A stretch of DNA of 64,000 nt. Source: Chaunax sp. Z400 (Eukaryota > Chordata > Actinopteri > Lophiiformes > Chaunacidae). A program made the translations under genes and the position numbers. Location: the NCBI GenBank assembly GCA_037577475.1, contig CM075186.1, positions 3,719,501 through 3,783,500 of the forward strand. The letters run 5' to 3'. A model generated the notes under the pieces. That model was not told where the DNA came from. It worked only from the letters and a program-made list of their open reading frames with translations, and ran no database searches. Positions 40,199 to 53,001 of the stretch are shown piece after piece; positions within the stretch are counted from its first letter, which is position 1; the number at the start of each line of letters is the position of its first letter.

Positions 40199-43100
40199 TG
40201 TACTCAAAATTACAAACGTTTACCTGATTCTGCTGCTGCTATTTTAAAGGCAGGTAGGAGGAAATGTGTTGCATACTCTCTGCTCTCGAGTCGCACTTTC
40301 AAGAAATAAATAGTGATGATTCTCTCCCTTTTTTCTTTCCCGACAAACTATTTTGAATGTTTAATGTGTATCTTTCAACATCAGAGGAGCCACTTCATTG
40401 AAAGCCTTACCGAGGCTCGGGGCTATAAAAAAAAAAAAAAAAAAGTTTTCCTTTTTGCCGAGTTGTGGACTCTTTTACCCGAGGCAAGACGAAGCAGTTC
40501 AAAAGCAAAGGGCATCCTTTGTCAGCATCTCAATCTGACAGGAGCAGATCCACCCAAAGAGTAATTGCAGGCAGCCGTTATTAAGAAGAACAGTCCCTTT
40601 GGCTACACATCCAAAAACAGGAGACAAGTTTTACTGAGCTGTAAAACCCAGATAGATCCTTCATTTACCTCAATGGAGTTAAAGAACAGTCTAACATCAG
40701 TTTTAAAAAGGAGGCTTATTTTCAAAATGAAAAATCGATTAGTAGAAACGACTATCGTTTTGACATAGAACATGTTTTTCCTTTTTTTTTTTTTACCTGC
40801 GAACAATAAAACATGTTAATTAAAGTGTAATTGTGTTACAGTTTGTTTGATGCCTCATTTAGTTCTGATTATAGTTTTAAACGTGTAAAGAGCTGTATAG
40901 ACACTGACTGAAAGCCTTTGTGTTATTGTGCAACCATAAATCTAATAATCATCCAATCAGCATCATTCTGCATCACCTCAGACTGATCTGGCTGTTTAGC
41001 ATTACAACCGCTGTCCTTTCCTGTCGGCCAATGAGCTGCTTCACAAGAAGAGATGGAGGTTAAAGTGCAAGTAAAAAGAGCTTTTTTTGTTGTTTTTTTT
41101 GTATTTTGTTTTTTTGCCCCATAGCACAAAATGACTATAATACATATGGGGGTGGTTGATGGAGTTGTTGACTGATAAGAGTAATTCAAAAATTTGACTC
41201 TCTGGGACAGGTGCCTTTGAAAGTCACCGTATCTTGGAGCAGAAATGTCATTAGTTGGAGATAGAGGAGAAGGAGCTGTAATGATTGGACTACAGTAAAG
41301 AAATAGCTCAATTGCAGTATCATTAGAAAGATATGAAATTGGAGTAGGGACTTTATGAGGACCTGGGAGCTCATTTCCGTCATCACAAATGCCACAGTGT
41401 TTTGCATAACCAAGGTGATAAAATAATAGGCTGGTGATAGAAAACTCAAGGTCTGAGCAATGACTGCGGGGATTTGCTGAACGCCGTAATGTCGCTGTGG
41501 CACAAACGGGGTCGTTAAGGTTGAATAAGTACAGACTCAAGTCTCAGAATAGCTAATTAATTTAGACCATGTGCTCTTGGAGACACGTGGGAGGCCAGAA
41601 AAAAACCCACGAAGCAGCAAAGATGTACAAAAAATACGCTGAATTTTATTGTTTTGTTGGTGGAGGCAGTGGAAAATAAATGTAACATTAAAACAGCAGT
41701 GCGTCACGTGGTTGTCGTAATGCATTTTCAGCATCTAGCTGAGCTAATCTTCCGTTCATATATTACTGCAGTATCGATGATACTCTTGAAAGGGCATTTT
41801 GATCCATGAAACGTGTTTTTGATTACCAAATGAGAGGTTCAGCAAGGGCTGCCCAGTCAGGGATATTGGAGATAAATGTCTTTTAGTGATTGGCCAGCTC
41901 CCACGTCTCTCATCAAATATTCATGCTGGAGACTTGGGAGACTTCTGAAGATGCAGGGATATAGGATATTTTCCCATCAGTCTCAGTCTAGCAGTGTGAT
42001 AGGTAGTCAATGTCTCAGCAGAGAGCAGCCGCCGGAGGAACTCCTATTTTCAAGGCTGTTGAGGCCGGCAGGAAACGAGAGCTTCTCCACTGAGGTATTG
42101 TGCCGTACATCTCAATTTCTGCTTGTTGCCCCTGCGTTCTGGAGGAAAGATCAAGTGATCTCTAGGATTACAGAGTGCAAAAAAAAAAAAAAAAACTCTC
42201 TACAAGTTTCTTGTTTGACATTTTTTTTTGTGAAATTATGATCTAAGTACTTTAACTGATGTTGTGTTGTTTGTTTTTGTATTTCAAAAGTATTCATGTG
42301 CTAATCACAGAGTTACTGAGATAATCATGTACAAACTAATTCTATTATTGTTCAATAGAAGCAGAGGAAGAATTACTTCATTAATTCCTTTGGAGGAAAT
42401 TCAGAGACAGTGAATAATGATAATAAATCTTGATGGGAATTTGTCTTGATCATTGTATATCTTCCATTTTAATATGTTGTGATTTTGTATGGCTGCTACC
42501 TCGGTCATATCTCTCTTGTAAAAGAGATTTCTAAACTCAATGGGACTTCCTGGTGAAACAAAAAATAAATAAACAAAAGACTAACATCCCATGTTAATCA
42601 GGTAGATCTATATAGCTTACCTGCTGAATATAGTTGAAATATTCACTCTCCTTTTAACTTGATTTTGGTCACTTTTCACCAGCTAATGTCGAGCTTTTTA
42701 GCCAGCTTTGGTGCTGGGAAGGGAGGACAGAAATGAGTTCCCTGAAAGAAAGTCATAAATTTGCTAATTATTACTACTCCAACGGCAACATCCATTATTC
42801 TCTACCTAGGATAGTTCTTTTAAAAGAGTATGTGGCACATTTAAATTACTGAGACACTAGATGGGACCAATAGTAGAAGTCTTCTAATAGGTGAAATACA
42901 ATGAATTTTTTTACTTTTTAACTAGTGAATCACACATTATTAAAACAACAATGCCCACCTGCACATTTACAAACCCCAGTGTTCCTGTGTGCAAACAGGG
43001 CTCATTGGTATTAGGGACATTTAGTCATAGCATATTAGTCACAACTGGATGCTCATCTTTTAAATAGAAGTCATCTTTGGTGGTGATCATGTCATAGAAA

Positions 43101-43712
43101 AACATCTATGAGCCCACAATAATTCAGTGTCAGTGGATCACCTCCAAAAATGGCCACCTGATGACATCGATCCAAAAACGTACCGCTCTGATTTCCGTGT
43201 GAGGAAGATAATCACCAATATTTCTCTATTTATTGGTTTTCATCATTGGATTGGCACAGCATCAGTTCAGTTTTAGGATGCATTTTGAAAATGGATGCTG
43301 CACCTATAAATTAACCAGAGTATTTACAGCCCTCATGATTAAATGCAGAACTCGGTTGTGTTGTGCGAGCTCACTTGGCGGTCCGCTGTCGTCTGCTTGA
43401 CCAGAAAGCTCATTCCCTAAGAGCACTTGAATGTATCCGCTGTCATACTGGGTGAAACTGGGCCATCTTATTGTGTCTCCAGTCCTCATTTCAACGTGGA
43501 GCCGTTTGAAAAGCCTGCTAGTGCCCCTTTCTCCCCCTGCACTAAATGTGTATGGAAGAGATAGTGCATTCTCATGTTATCTGCCACCGGCCTCTTGCCC
43601 CTTCAGCCATTTTCTCATTTCACAGATTTGACCAGGAGGTGACCTTGGCTTTTTAAGTGCTTTTAAGGCAGAGCCAACTCTGTTCTTCCTTCTCTGTCTC
43701 ACAAATGGAGAA

Positions 43713-43812
43713 AGAGAGAGAGAGAAGGAGAGAGACAGGGAATTTCTTTCTGGCCTTTTCTTCAATAGCGTATTTCCTTTTTTTTTTCTTTTTTTCTTTT
43801 TTTTTCTTTCAA
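43713..43812. repeat. (GA)n tract followed by long pyrimidine tract
   Basis: GA-rich run at about 43713-43735, then TTTCC and T-runs split by single C at about 43769-43810. Both are strand-asymmetric purine/pyrimidine tracts. Confidence 0.8.
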
Positions 43813-45260
43813 CCTCTCTCATCCCAGTAGCCACTGCCCCTTTTCTTTTTTCTAATGAAGTCGGCATTATGACATGTTGTTGTCTAATAATCCATGTTGG
43901 TCTGGGGTTTTAATGTTGAAAAGGGCCCCGGGGGGGGGGAGCAGCAGCACGTTTATGACGCATGACGTCAGGCACCGAGGGAAGTCACAGCGTTCAAAGT
44001 CATGGAGACACACAGTCTATTAGCCGAATGTGATACAGCAAAGAACTAATTGAATGTATTTGCCCCAGAGACTACTTTACAATATTCAAATACCAATCAT
44101 CTTTTGTCTCACATGTAGGTAATAATTTATATCACCAGCCTCATCTTAACAACCTCACACAAGGGATGGGGGAAGAAATGAAGACCTCATGCGTGTGTCT
44201 GCATGTTTTACAGAGGGTGCGTGTCAAGTGTGTTTTCTAGTGGAAATAAGCAGACAGTATGGCAGTCCTCCATCGCCATCCCATCCCCAAGTGCACCCCT
44301 GGCAGAGGGCTAATCTGGGTCGAAGTGCTAACTGGCTAGAAGAGCCTTGGAGAGGCTCAGCCACATGCGAATCGTTTCTCACGCTTCCCGTCGTCATTGT
44401 GCTCCCCCACAGCTGGAACCGCAAAAGGCTTCCGTCTGACATTAAACATCAAAAATCAGACTTAATGTGTGTTAGCAAAGCTTCAGCAGCAACCGCATCC
44501 CCGGTCTCTCATGTCGAGACGTCACTGCAGAGCCTCTCCGCGTTTGATTCTTTCATGAGTGCAGTCATGAAGCTAGCCTCCCCTCCGTATCACCAATGGC
44601 ATTAAGGATGGACTGTCCAGAGATGAGTCCATTCACAGGTAGAAATGATATGTGACATTTTCCTCTCTAGCTGAGTAAGTAGAATTCAAATAAGGGGGGG
44701 AAATATGGAGCCGTCTGAAGAAGCTCTTTACAATCAAATTTCAATTATGGACCGTGCTGGATGATCTGGATGATTGTACTGAAGTAGTGAAAGGGCCTCA
44801 GCCGTTTGTTCTAAATGTTTGGATGCTTGATTGCTCTGAAAAGAACATCAATGTGTGGCACTTGCCCAGTATTTCATGAATGTACTCCAGTAGCTTGCAT
44901 TACCCGTGCCAGTGCTGCTCTGGAAAAAAAAAAAAGAGACGAGCCTTGATGCTGATGAATTGAAAAACTTTTGCAGATGTCACCAACACGTCCGGGAAAC
45001 ACTGGCTCTGAACGCTGAACAAGGCACTGTCCTCTCGCTGCATGAGCTTTTAAAAGACAAGGACACTGGACCATCCGGAATAGAAAAGCTGTTTGGCGAT
45101 GCTTGGGAATATTCTTTTATCAGAACCTGACAGACTGTCTGGATGAGACTATTTGGGGGGGGTTTGCACTCGTTCCTTATGGGAGAACAGCTGGAAGTGC
45201 CATTCTTACTGGACTGCTTGTTTCTCCCTCGAGGGCCACGACAGCAGTGGCAGTTGTTGT

Positions 45261-45339
45261 TGGTGGTGGTGGTGGTGGTGGTGAGGGGGGAGCATGGTAC
45301 ACTTGGACAGTGTGTCCGTGGGGAATGTGTCACATTTAA

Positions 45340-45374
<35 letters not shown>
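45261..45374. repeat. (TGG)n followed by (AC)16 microsatellites
   Basis: TGG trinucleotides at 45261-45283 and an uninterrupted AC run at 45343-45374. Open frames here with poly-His, poly-Val or poly-Thr stretches are by-products of the repeats. Confidence 0.95.
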
Positions 45375-45375
<1 letters not shown>

Positions 45376-46006
45376 ATCTCCTGCCCACATTAGGGTGAGT
45401 GAGCTCAAGCTGCTGACAGTGCTGACAGGCCCAGTGCAAGGAGGCGATGGGGGAAGGTGGCGCTACATCTGTTTGGGTCTCTGGCGTCTTGCATCCAGAG
45501 TTTGATGCAGTCGGGACTAGTAAAGCACACCGTGTCTGGGAATGCTGTATGATCAGAAAACCACTTGGTAGCTTACAGAGGCAAAGAAAAAACAGGAAAA
45601 TAAGCAAGGGTGCACATAATATTTTTGGTCTGGTTCTCAAAGGAGAAACCTGAAGATGTTGCGTGGTGCACAACTGTTGCCCTGCATGAAGCAGACATGT
45701 TTTTGGTCACTGTCATATCTTGTAGACACTTGAATTTGAATGGCAGGTAATCGCCTCCATGTTTTCTACAGTCTCTTGCCTCCATGCAGAACATCTAATA
45801 CTGTGAAACTTCCCTTGTTTGACAAAGGCAATGCTATTCTCACCCCATTCTTCTTTAACTGTTCTGTTCTTTTTGCACCTCTTTTCTGTAAATAAAAACT
45901 TAGTTACTTCACAATGCAGCCAGTAAATGTCTCGCATTACGGCACCATGAGATCAGCTGACTTGGCGCAGTTTTCAGTGATGTGGGCGGTCCACAGAATA
46001 TGCACC

Positions 46007-46142
46007 AGGGCAATTTGACCCCCGTTGACTATACAATGTACACAATGGTGGTGAGCAACAGCGCTACTTGTTCTAATACATGCCGTGCATCGTTTATTTT
46101 AACCAAGCATGCACATCTGGACACCACTTATTTGCACCCCTG
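46007..46142 (-). mobile_element. hAT-type terminal fragment, copy 2
   Basis: Read on the minus strand from 46142, it begins CAGGGGTGCAAATAAGTGGT and continues through AAAATAAACGATGCACGGCA and TATTAGAACAAG, closely matching 17485-17575 on the plus strand. CAGGGGTG is a typical hAT-superfamily terminus. The left boundary at 46007 (CAGGGCAA) is a guess. Confidence 0.55.
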
Positions 46143-46299
46143 ATAATAAGAGTTTTTGTTGTTACCTCAAACGGGTCCAGTGCCCGTTGTAAATGTGTAA
46201 ACGGAGAGTTCTGTTCACTTTTTCATTTTGCTTCACTTTTGCCTTGCTTGAATTGCAGCTACACTGCCCCCACCATTTCTGGTGGTGTTGCTCCGTTTC

Positions 46300-46480
46300 A
46301 GCTGTTTGCCTGTTTATTCTAAATGTATTAATATTGAGCATGTCGCATAACCAAATTGCACCAAAGTCGAGGAATTACTTCTCTGGGCCCCCAGCAACTC
46401 ACATGCCAAGTTTGAAGTAGATCAGATTAACTGTTTTTACGATAGGTGAATTACAAACAGACAGACAGACAGAGATTCCT
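46300..46480 (+). mobile_element. Interspersed repeat with (ACAG)n tail, probably non-LTR 3' end
   Basis: The segment GCCAAGTTTGAAGTAGATCA then GATTAACTG, GGTGAATTAC and a run of ACAG units (46456-46472) has the form of dispersed fish repeats whose conserved 3' end finishes in a short tandem tail. Family assignment (RTE-like) is inference. Confidence 0.45.
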
Positions 46481-48480
46481 CTCATGATGGTAACATTACG
46501 TTTGTGGAGATGACTCATAACCAACCACAGACTGGATGGTGTGATACACATGGTTGACATTCTATGGTGGATCTCCCAGTAACACAGCTCTCCGACTTTA
46601 ATTTACTACTGAGCATTGATAACACCATCATTCACAAGTCTCTATTGCAACCTGATAATTAAGATCGTTTCTGTATTTCTATAAGGGGCGTGGATGTCTG
46701 ACAAGAGTCCTTACATCTCTGTAGATGACAGATTCCTTTGTCTGGCAGGGTCTGAGTGTAGTAAGTGGTAAACTGTTTGACCAATCTGAATTAGCAACAA
46801 CACAGCCATTTTATTCATATTATCCAACCTTGCCGCACAATTTTGTTATCAACAAAAGCCTTTGTTACTCTCGACTTTCGGCTACAGAAAAAGAAAATTC
46901 ATTGAAAGTGGCTGAAGGCCCGACACAAAGCGACTGCTGAATCCCCGCAAATCTGCAGGCTTAATTGATTATTTGTGCAGAGCTGTATATCTTGCAAGGT
47001 GCAGGGTACCCAGGGGAAATAATGTAAAACAGATAACAAGATGAAATGTGTGAGAATTGCTTTCTGCTACCCATTTTATTAATCTCCTATTCACAGTGAG
47101 TTTCCCATCAGTTTCTTATTACAAAAATGCAGCATCACATTTTTTTTTTTTTAAAAAGAAAGGCCCAAATCGAAAGTTGAGACTTGATTCAAGCTGGCAG
47201 CAAAAGTGTTTGTGATTTTGATATCTGATTAACACATGGAGCGACTCAGTGTTTTGTGTACCTGAGCCTCCCAGAGGAGAACATTTTATTTTCAAATCTC
47301 ATCCTCATTATTCCGCCTTTGTCAGTTCGCTGCTGGCATTCAATAGAAATGAATTCATTATACGAATACTATACGCCATCGTTTTTGAAAAAGTCATCCA
47401 TTTTGATTTTTGTTCCAGATTCAGATTTGCAGGTCACATGTTCTCCCAGGCATCCTGACATTGTGGTTTCACTTTTCTGCGAATGACTATAAAGGAACAA
47501 CCTTGAGAAGATGGGATGTGAAATAACTGTGGAACTCACACTCATGTTTGTGCGTGTCAGTGCCGCTCTGCTCAATCATATACCTTTTCTGTTTCCTTTT
47601 CTTTTTTCCATTTACTCTGCTCTGCAATCCCGTGTCACAGCACTCAAACAAAAAGGGATATTGTTGGCATGCAGGAGGACTGAATCCACTCGGCAGCAAT
47701 CAATCAATTACGAATGGACAGGGAGTGGAAGGCCTTTTGTTTTGTTTTGTTTTTTTTTTCGTTTTTTTTTTATGTGATATAGAATTCCTGGCATTAGGTT
47801 GCACATCAGGCTAGACCATAATTGCCTTCTCCTCACTGGGGAGCTCCTTGTTTTCCATTTGATGTCTGCCTCCGTCAGATTTCACCATTAAAGGGAGGAT
47901 GTGTAGCAGGGGAGAGGAAGACAATTCCTGGATCAGTCATCTCATATGGGCTGCCAGAGAAGCACGGAGGACATTGACCATGAATCCACAGATAGCTTGC
48001 CAAGGTTTGCCTGGAACACAGAATAAAATGAATAATGCTAGCAAAAAATTTATAAAAACTAGGTCCTAATGTTTTGCTGTATTGTATCTAGTGGTAAAAC
48101 AATTATATAATTAACTGATTATTATTCATGAAATGTGGGATTTGCTGAATTTGTCTTTATTATAATAGTAGATTAAATATCTTTTTTTGTTTTGGAATGT
48201 TGATCAAGCAAAATACATAGTCTAAAGACACCTTTTGGGCCTCAGGAACTTATGGTGAGCATTTGTCTATAGCCTACTACTAACAGACCAAATGCTTCAG
48301 GACTCCTTTGTTTCTTGTTTTCCCTTCCTCGTACAGTATACTCAACTTTCTGCACAGCAACACAATAACTCTCAGCTTCCTGTGACATCAGGGATTGATG
48401 AGCTGACGATTTCTAGGTGAGCGCTATTTCCAAACCCCAAGGCACTAGTCATGGTGTGATACAACCAGGTGCTAGTTCCC
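46481..48480. other. Non-coding, nothing recognised
   Basis: Poly-T tracts at 47140-47152 and 47738-47771. No exon supported. Confidence 0.6.
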
Positions 48481-48483
48481 TTA

Positions 48484-48991
48484 AGGCCCACTTATGCTCT
48501 ACATTTAAGATGGATATGGACGGAGCCTTCCGTATGTCTCCTGCATTCATTTCATACGCACTTCAGCACATTTTCAGAGAGCTTACGGATACAGACGAAG
48601 TGGAACGATACCACCGGAAATAGTCGAGGGCAGCGTAGCGACAATTCAAGCAAGGCACGACAAATGTGTACGGACTCAACAAAGAAGAAAAAAGTGAAAA
48701 AAACTCTCTGTCCTCAAGTCTCGATGTATTTAATGACCTCACAGACCACCGCCGAGTACATCGTAACCTCCGCTTTTGCTGTTTTGTATTTACTAGGTAC
48801 ATTATCACAACCTTCTCCGACCGTCGCCATATTTTTAGTTTTCAAGACTTTTGACACTTCACTGCCCTCCTGTGCTTGTCTCGATGTCGGCGTAAAGGGC
48901 GTACTGAAGCATGTACTGTAGACGCTGACGGATAGACTGTTTATGGACGGACGTAAACATTTACTTGTGTAGACGGAGCATAAATGGGCCC
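48484..48991. mobile_element. PIF/Harbinger-like non-autonomous element with TTA target duplication
   Basis: The left end AGGCCCACTTATGC (48484-48497) and the reverse complement of the right end, GGGCCCATTTATGC (48978-48991), match at 12 of 14. Both are flanked by TTA (48481-48483 and 48992-48994), the usual 3-bp duplication of PIF/Harbinger elements. The interior (about 508 bases) is fairly CpG-rich, with TCCGTATG-type repeats, and has no transposase. Open frames inside are by-products. Confidence 0.65.
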
Positions 48992-48994
48992 TTA

Positions 48995-51459
48995 GAGGAT
49001 TTTGGGGGCCTTTCTGGGAGTAGCATCTTATTTGTTTCAAGAGCAACTTGGAATTCTGGCTCTAAGCAAGGTGTGACTGGTTTAATCAATAAAAAAAATT
49101 CCCTTACTTGTTCAAAATGTAACATTTAGCCACAAGAATGAAAATGTAATTGAATACTGAGGTCATTACAGCCAGTACTCTCAACTTCTGCCACAGTTTT
49201 GTTGCCAACGAGCTCCCTTTTGTCAATCTAAGGGGATCTAACCTCTTACTGAGAGCACAGCTTTCAAAAGGAGTTTGGGGAAGACGGCTGATATGTGTTA
49301 AGTGCACAGTGTGCTGGGTATAAGGGAGCAGAGTGGGTTTGTGGTTTATTTGGTCCAGTTCACACACACAGTATATAATGGATATTTAAGAGCCCCTGCC
49401 TGCTGGGAGTGGGCCGTGTCCTTAGAATGGTGCTGGAAACATCTGAGTGTGTGACTGCCAGGATGACACACCCATTAAAACACACTTAGTCCATTTCACA
49501 ATGCAACAGTTCCACTCTGGATTCATGCCACAAGAATGAACACATCAACACACACATGCCTCGCTATTGTTAATTGATGCTTGCAGTGCATTCTTGCCTT
49601 CAGCTCCATATCTATCCTGAGAATATAAAGTAGACTGGACATGTTTCAGGTATTTTGCAATGCATATCAGTCACAGTTAAATCTGAGGTAGGTGGAGTGA
49701 GCATGTTCCACAGCTGTGCCTTTGGCAGAATGAGCATCCCTGAACTGAATTATTGAAGCAGGAGAGGTGTCTTACTTTGTCTTGTATCATCAGAATAGGG
49801 TTACCCAAAACTCCAGTCTGAGGCATCAACTCCCCTCCAACATGTAGAAGAATATTCTTTAATTGTGGCCTCCCACTGGATCACGCTTTATTTAGTTTGA
49901 TTGTAGCTCCAGCGCCTCAACATGCACAAAAGGAAAGAAGATGAGCCAGTGAGAGTTGCCTGAGCCGTGGTATCAGAGGGACTCGTGGACTTGCAGTCAG
50001 ATTCCTCCAAAGCGGGCCTAAGCAATCCTCCATCATCATCGTCATGTGTGCATTTTCTCCTGCATACTGTATTCTGCAATTTACTGGGGACATTTCACAT
50101 ATAATGGAGACGGTGCAACAAATCCTGCTATAAAAATAGAGCTGCAGAGTTAGAGTAAATGAATGCAGACGGTGTTCAGGGCATTCATGACATATTTGCA
50201 TGGACACATTGGTGGAAACACTAGCTCACAAAGAGAGTATGAAAGTGTGGTGGCAGGTTTATTGAATAAAGACTCTTCAGTCACTTTGTAGTCTTTCTGT
50301 CAGGTTTAATGGCTTTACGTTTGCAAACGGACTTCACATACAGACATGCATGCATCACGGATGTCTGGAGAAGAAGTGAAGTCAGTCAGATGCAGAATAA
50401 AGGTCTGGGCAACAGATCAGAGAGAGACAGGATTAACAGCTATATGTGGTATATATATATATAAGGAAGAGGAAAAAGATCTATATTGTTACCAATATAA
50501 TCAAATATCATCTGTGAAACATTTAAGTCAAATTGTATGGCTGGTGCATCAGATTCTCATGTTTTACTTGGGAAATATTAGCTTCTCATAGGTTATTCGT
50601 TTCTAATTTCACTTCCTCAACTTGTCAAACTGTTATTTAAATTAAATGATGACTTCCTGTTAGACTGAAGGTAATGTGAAGTTGGCCTGAAAATAACAAG
50701 CAAACAGGTGCATATGCAATATGTCTAAATCTGAATGCAAGGCAATTAAATGGAAAGCACTCCAGCTGTTTGTTTGTAGTGTTGTGCTGTTTTGTTTTTG
50801 CATTTGTAACAGAATTGGCTTTTTAGACTCATACGTTTCAGATAGTCTGTTGAAAAAGTGCCCAGTTCACAACAAAAGCAGGTTTTTACATATTGCAGTA
50901 TATACTCGTGCTTATTTAGTCATAAGCAGAGAACAGCTCTAAATGTTGTAATTAGCGATCATGTTTTCCCATGTTACACGACAATTTTGAAAATTGTGCA
51001 GGACAGGCGGCAGTGGATGGATGTGTTAAATTCAGTTTTCAAGTGTGCACAAAGAGGTATTGACTCGGCGAATCCCAGGTGAGGCTGAACCCTGATGCAA
51101 GTGATCGATGTGTGTGGTCATTGAACTGAGCTTAGAGGTAGTTTGTATTCTATTAGGCGTCTCTGGAGTTTCACAGCAGTGGAACAAAAGCGCATGCTGA
51201 TGTCTGATTGCTGGCAAAGAGAAAAGCAACGCCATCGTTACATCTGCTGCTGCTGTTTTAGGCTTTTCCTCCATCAGTGAGTCTCAGGTGTACACTTGCT
51301 ATGAGGAGTTGCCTTGTGACTGAGCCTGATAATTAGATCTGCTGTATGGTATATAGCAGCATAAAGCAGTATATGGTATAGTTTTCACTGCTGATATATG
51401 TAAGTTTAGCTGTGAACATTGCGTGGATTTTGCAATTTGTTCCCTCCACCATAGAGCAT
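48995..51459. other. Non-coding, nothing recognised
   Basis: Contains a short (AT)n run near 50449-50462. No exon supported. Confidence 0.6.
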
Positions 51460-51680
51460 TAGGAGGAGGTTATGTGAGCGTTCGCTCACGGAACGAAAGG
51501 TCGGTGGTTCGATCCCCACCACCTGCAAGTCTACAAGTCGAAGTATCCTTGAGCAAAGATACTGAACCCCAATTTGCTCCCCTGGCGCCGTAATGTAAAG
51601 GCGGCCCCCTGCTCCTCAGGGATGGGTCAAATGCAGAGAAAGAATTTCCCCCTGTGGGATGAATAAAGTATCTGAAAAAG
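51460..51680 (+). mobile_element. tRNA-derived SINE, 5' part decayed
   Basis: A pol III B box, GGTTCGATCCC, is at 51506-51516, set in CGAAAGGTCGGTGG as in fish tRNA-derived SINEs. The A box region (about 51466-51485) is badly decayed. The body (CCTTGAGCAAAGATACTGAA, CAGGGATGGGTCAAATGCAG) and the tail (GAATAAAGTATCTGAAAAAG) follow the layout of SINEs that end in a LINE-like tail. The tRNA cloverleaf is not complete, so this is not a tRNA gene. Confidence 0.75.
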
Positions 51681-52009
51681 AAGGTTTGATTGTTATTTTT
51701 TCTATTTTTCATTTCCTAAAATAAGTGATGGATCAATGAATAAAAAATCGATAGGTTAATAAATAAATGAAAGGGATCATCCGTTTGTTTTATTCATGGT
51801 GAACTCAGGTTGTCTGAGGGGTGGGGCCAAAAAATTGGGTCACCAGCTGTGTGTGGTGCAATACACAGGAAGTCATGAAGCATAAGCCCTAAAATAGTTT
51901 CATTATGTAACCCAGATGTTATAATTACAACACCTCTGTAATAAAACATAACTATTAACTTTTTAACATTTTATAGGCATATTATAGGCAAACGTATTTT
52001 CTATAATAG

Positions 52010-52300
52010 AGGGCAGCCTTTATGGAACTGCATGACATTTTCTCCCTTTTCTCTCCTTTTCTGGAGGGGCGCCCTAAATCGCAGTGCATCGCATTTTCTT
52101 CATTTTAAGGGCACCCATTAGTGCATTGCATCACGTTTTTTCCACTTAAAGGGCACCCTAGAGGATAATTCATAACCCTGCCATGAATACTGGACAACCT
52201 TAGAGGGTGCTTTATCATGTTCTATCTACCATAGAGGCATCCAAGGGGGCACTTTGCAGCGTTTGTTCCTGGGGTCCACTGCCCCCTCTGGCCACCAGTT
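52010..52300. repeat. Degenerate tandem repeat with GGGC(A/G)CCC unit starts, 42-bp period
   Basis: Two adjacent units, about 52069-52110 and 52111-52152, are each 42 bases and match at 29 of 42 positions by hand count; both start GGGC-CCC and share TGCATC and TTTT blocks. Flanking sequence on both sides (GAGGGCAGCC before, GGGCACCCTAGAGG and GAGGGTGC after) looks like further decayed units. It lies about 0.7-1 kb upstream of the first MGAT4C coding exon. It may be an internal part of an unknown transposon. Confidence 0.5.
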
Positions 52301-52978
52301 CAGTTTCACTCAATTTCTTCTCATATTATGCCTTTTATCTCTTATCTTTTCTTCTACGGACCACACATTTTAAATAAAGTGGATTGAATTCATAATAGAA
52401 TCGACTTGAATTGAATTTTCCCTTTAGTGATGGTGCCTTGTAATCTACAAACAGAAAAAGTCGAATGCCACAACAAAGAGAAGTAGGCTGGCTAATAAGA
52501 GTAAACAGATGCATCTCTTTTTAGACCACCATAGCATGTAAGAATGTATTGAAATGTTGGCTGTCGACCTCCCATCACCGAACCAATTGCTATCTGAACG
52601 TGTACAATGTTTTCATTATCAATGGTGAAGAAGCATACGTGATTTAAATCAGTAATCCATTGTTGAGCATGTCAGTATCCTTTATGTCTTGCTGTTCCTT
52701 TGGCTCATGTGATTTGCCAATCAGTGGATTTGGTCCACCTCTTTCCCTGAAAGGGAAAATAACACCATCCTATCACACATCATTAGAAGCCTGTTGAAGA
52801 ATAATTGTGATGCTGGTGGAAGATAATCCTGTCATACATGGCTATGGTCTTATAATTAATTCCCTTACAATCTGTTGATGCTTGATTAAAGGCAAATTAT
52901 TCACACGGAGCAAAGGGGGCTGATGACATTCAAAGCAAGCCAGTCTAACGTGTCATTTCTCATGTTCTTCTCATGCAG
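52301..52978 (+). other. Sequence just upstream of MGAT4C exon, probable intron end
   Basis: The 3' end has the TTCTTCTCATGCAG acceptor, so the last part should be intron. Nothing else recognised; no TATA box or CpG island marks a promoter here. Confidence 0.6.
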
Positions 52979-53001
52979 ATCTCGGTGAAATTGTGTGCAG
53001 C

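Larger units (their letters stand above)
40199..46006. other. Non-coding, one long unexplained open frame and simple repeats
   Basis: A 205-codon open frame lies at 40923-41540 on the minus strand without recognisable domains. Poly-A at 42179-42195 and T-rich tracts near 41080-41116 are present. No supported gene. Confidence 0.5.

Noticed and set aside
45143..45673. Open frames with poly-His/Thr/Val and about 120-155 codons
   Set aside because: They run through TGG and CA microsatellites in several frames and have no domain.
51465..51540. tRNA gene
   Set aside because: The B box is good, but the A box and acceptor stem are missing, and a SINE body and tail follow.
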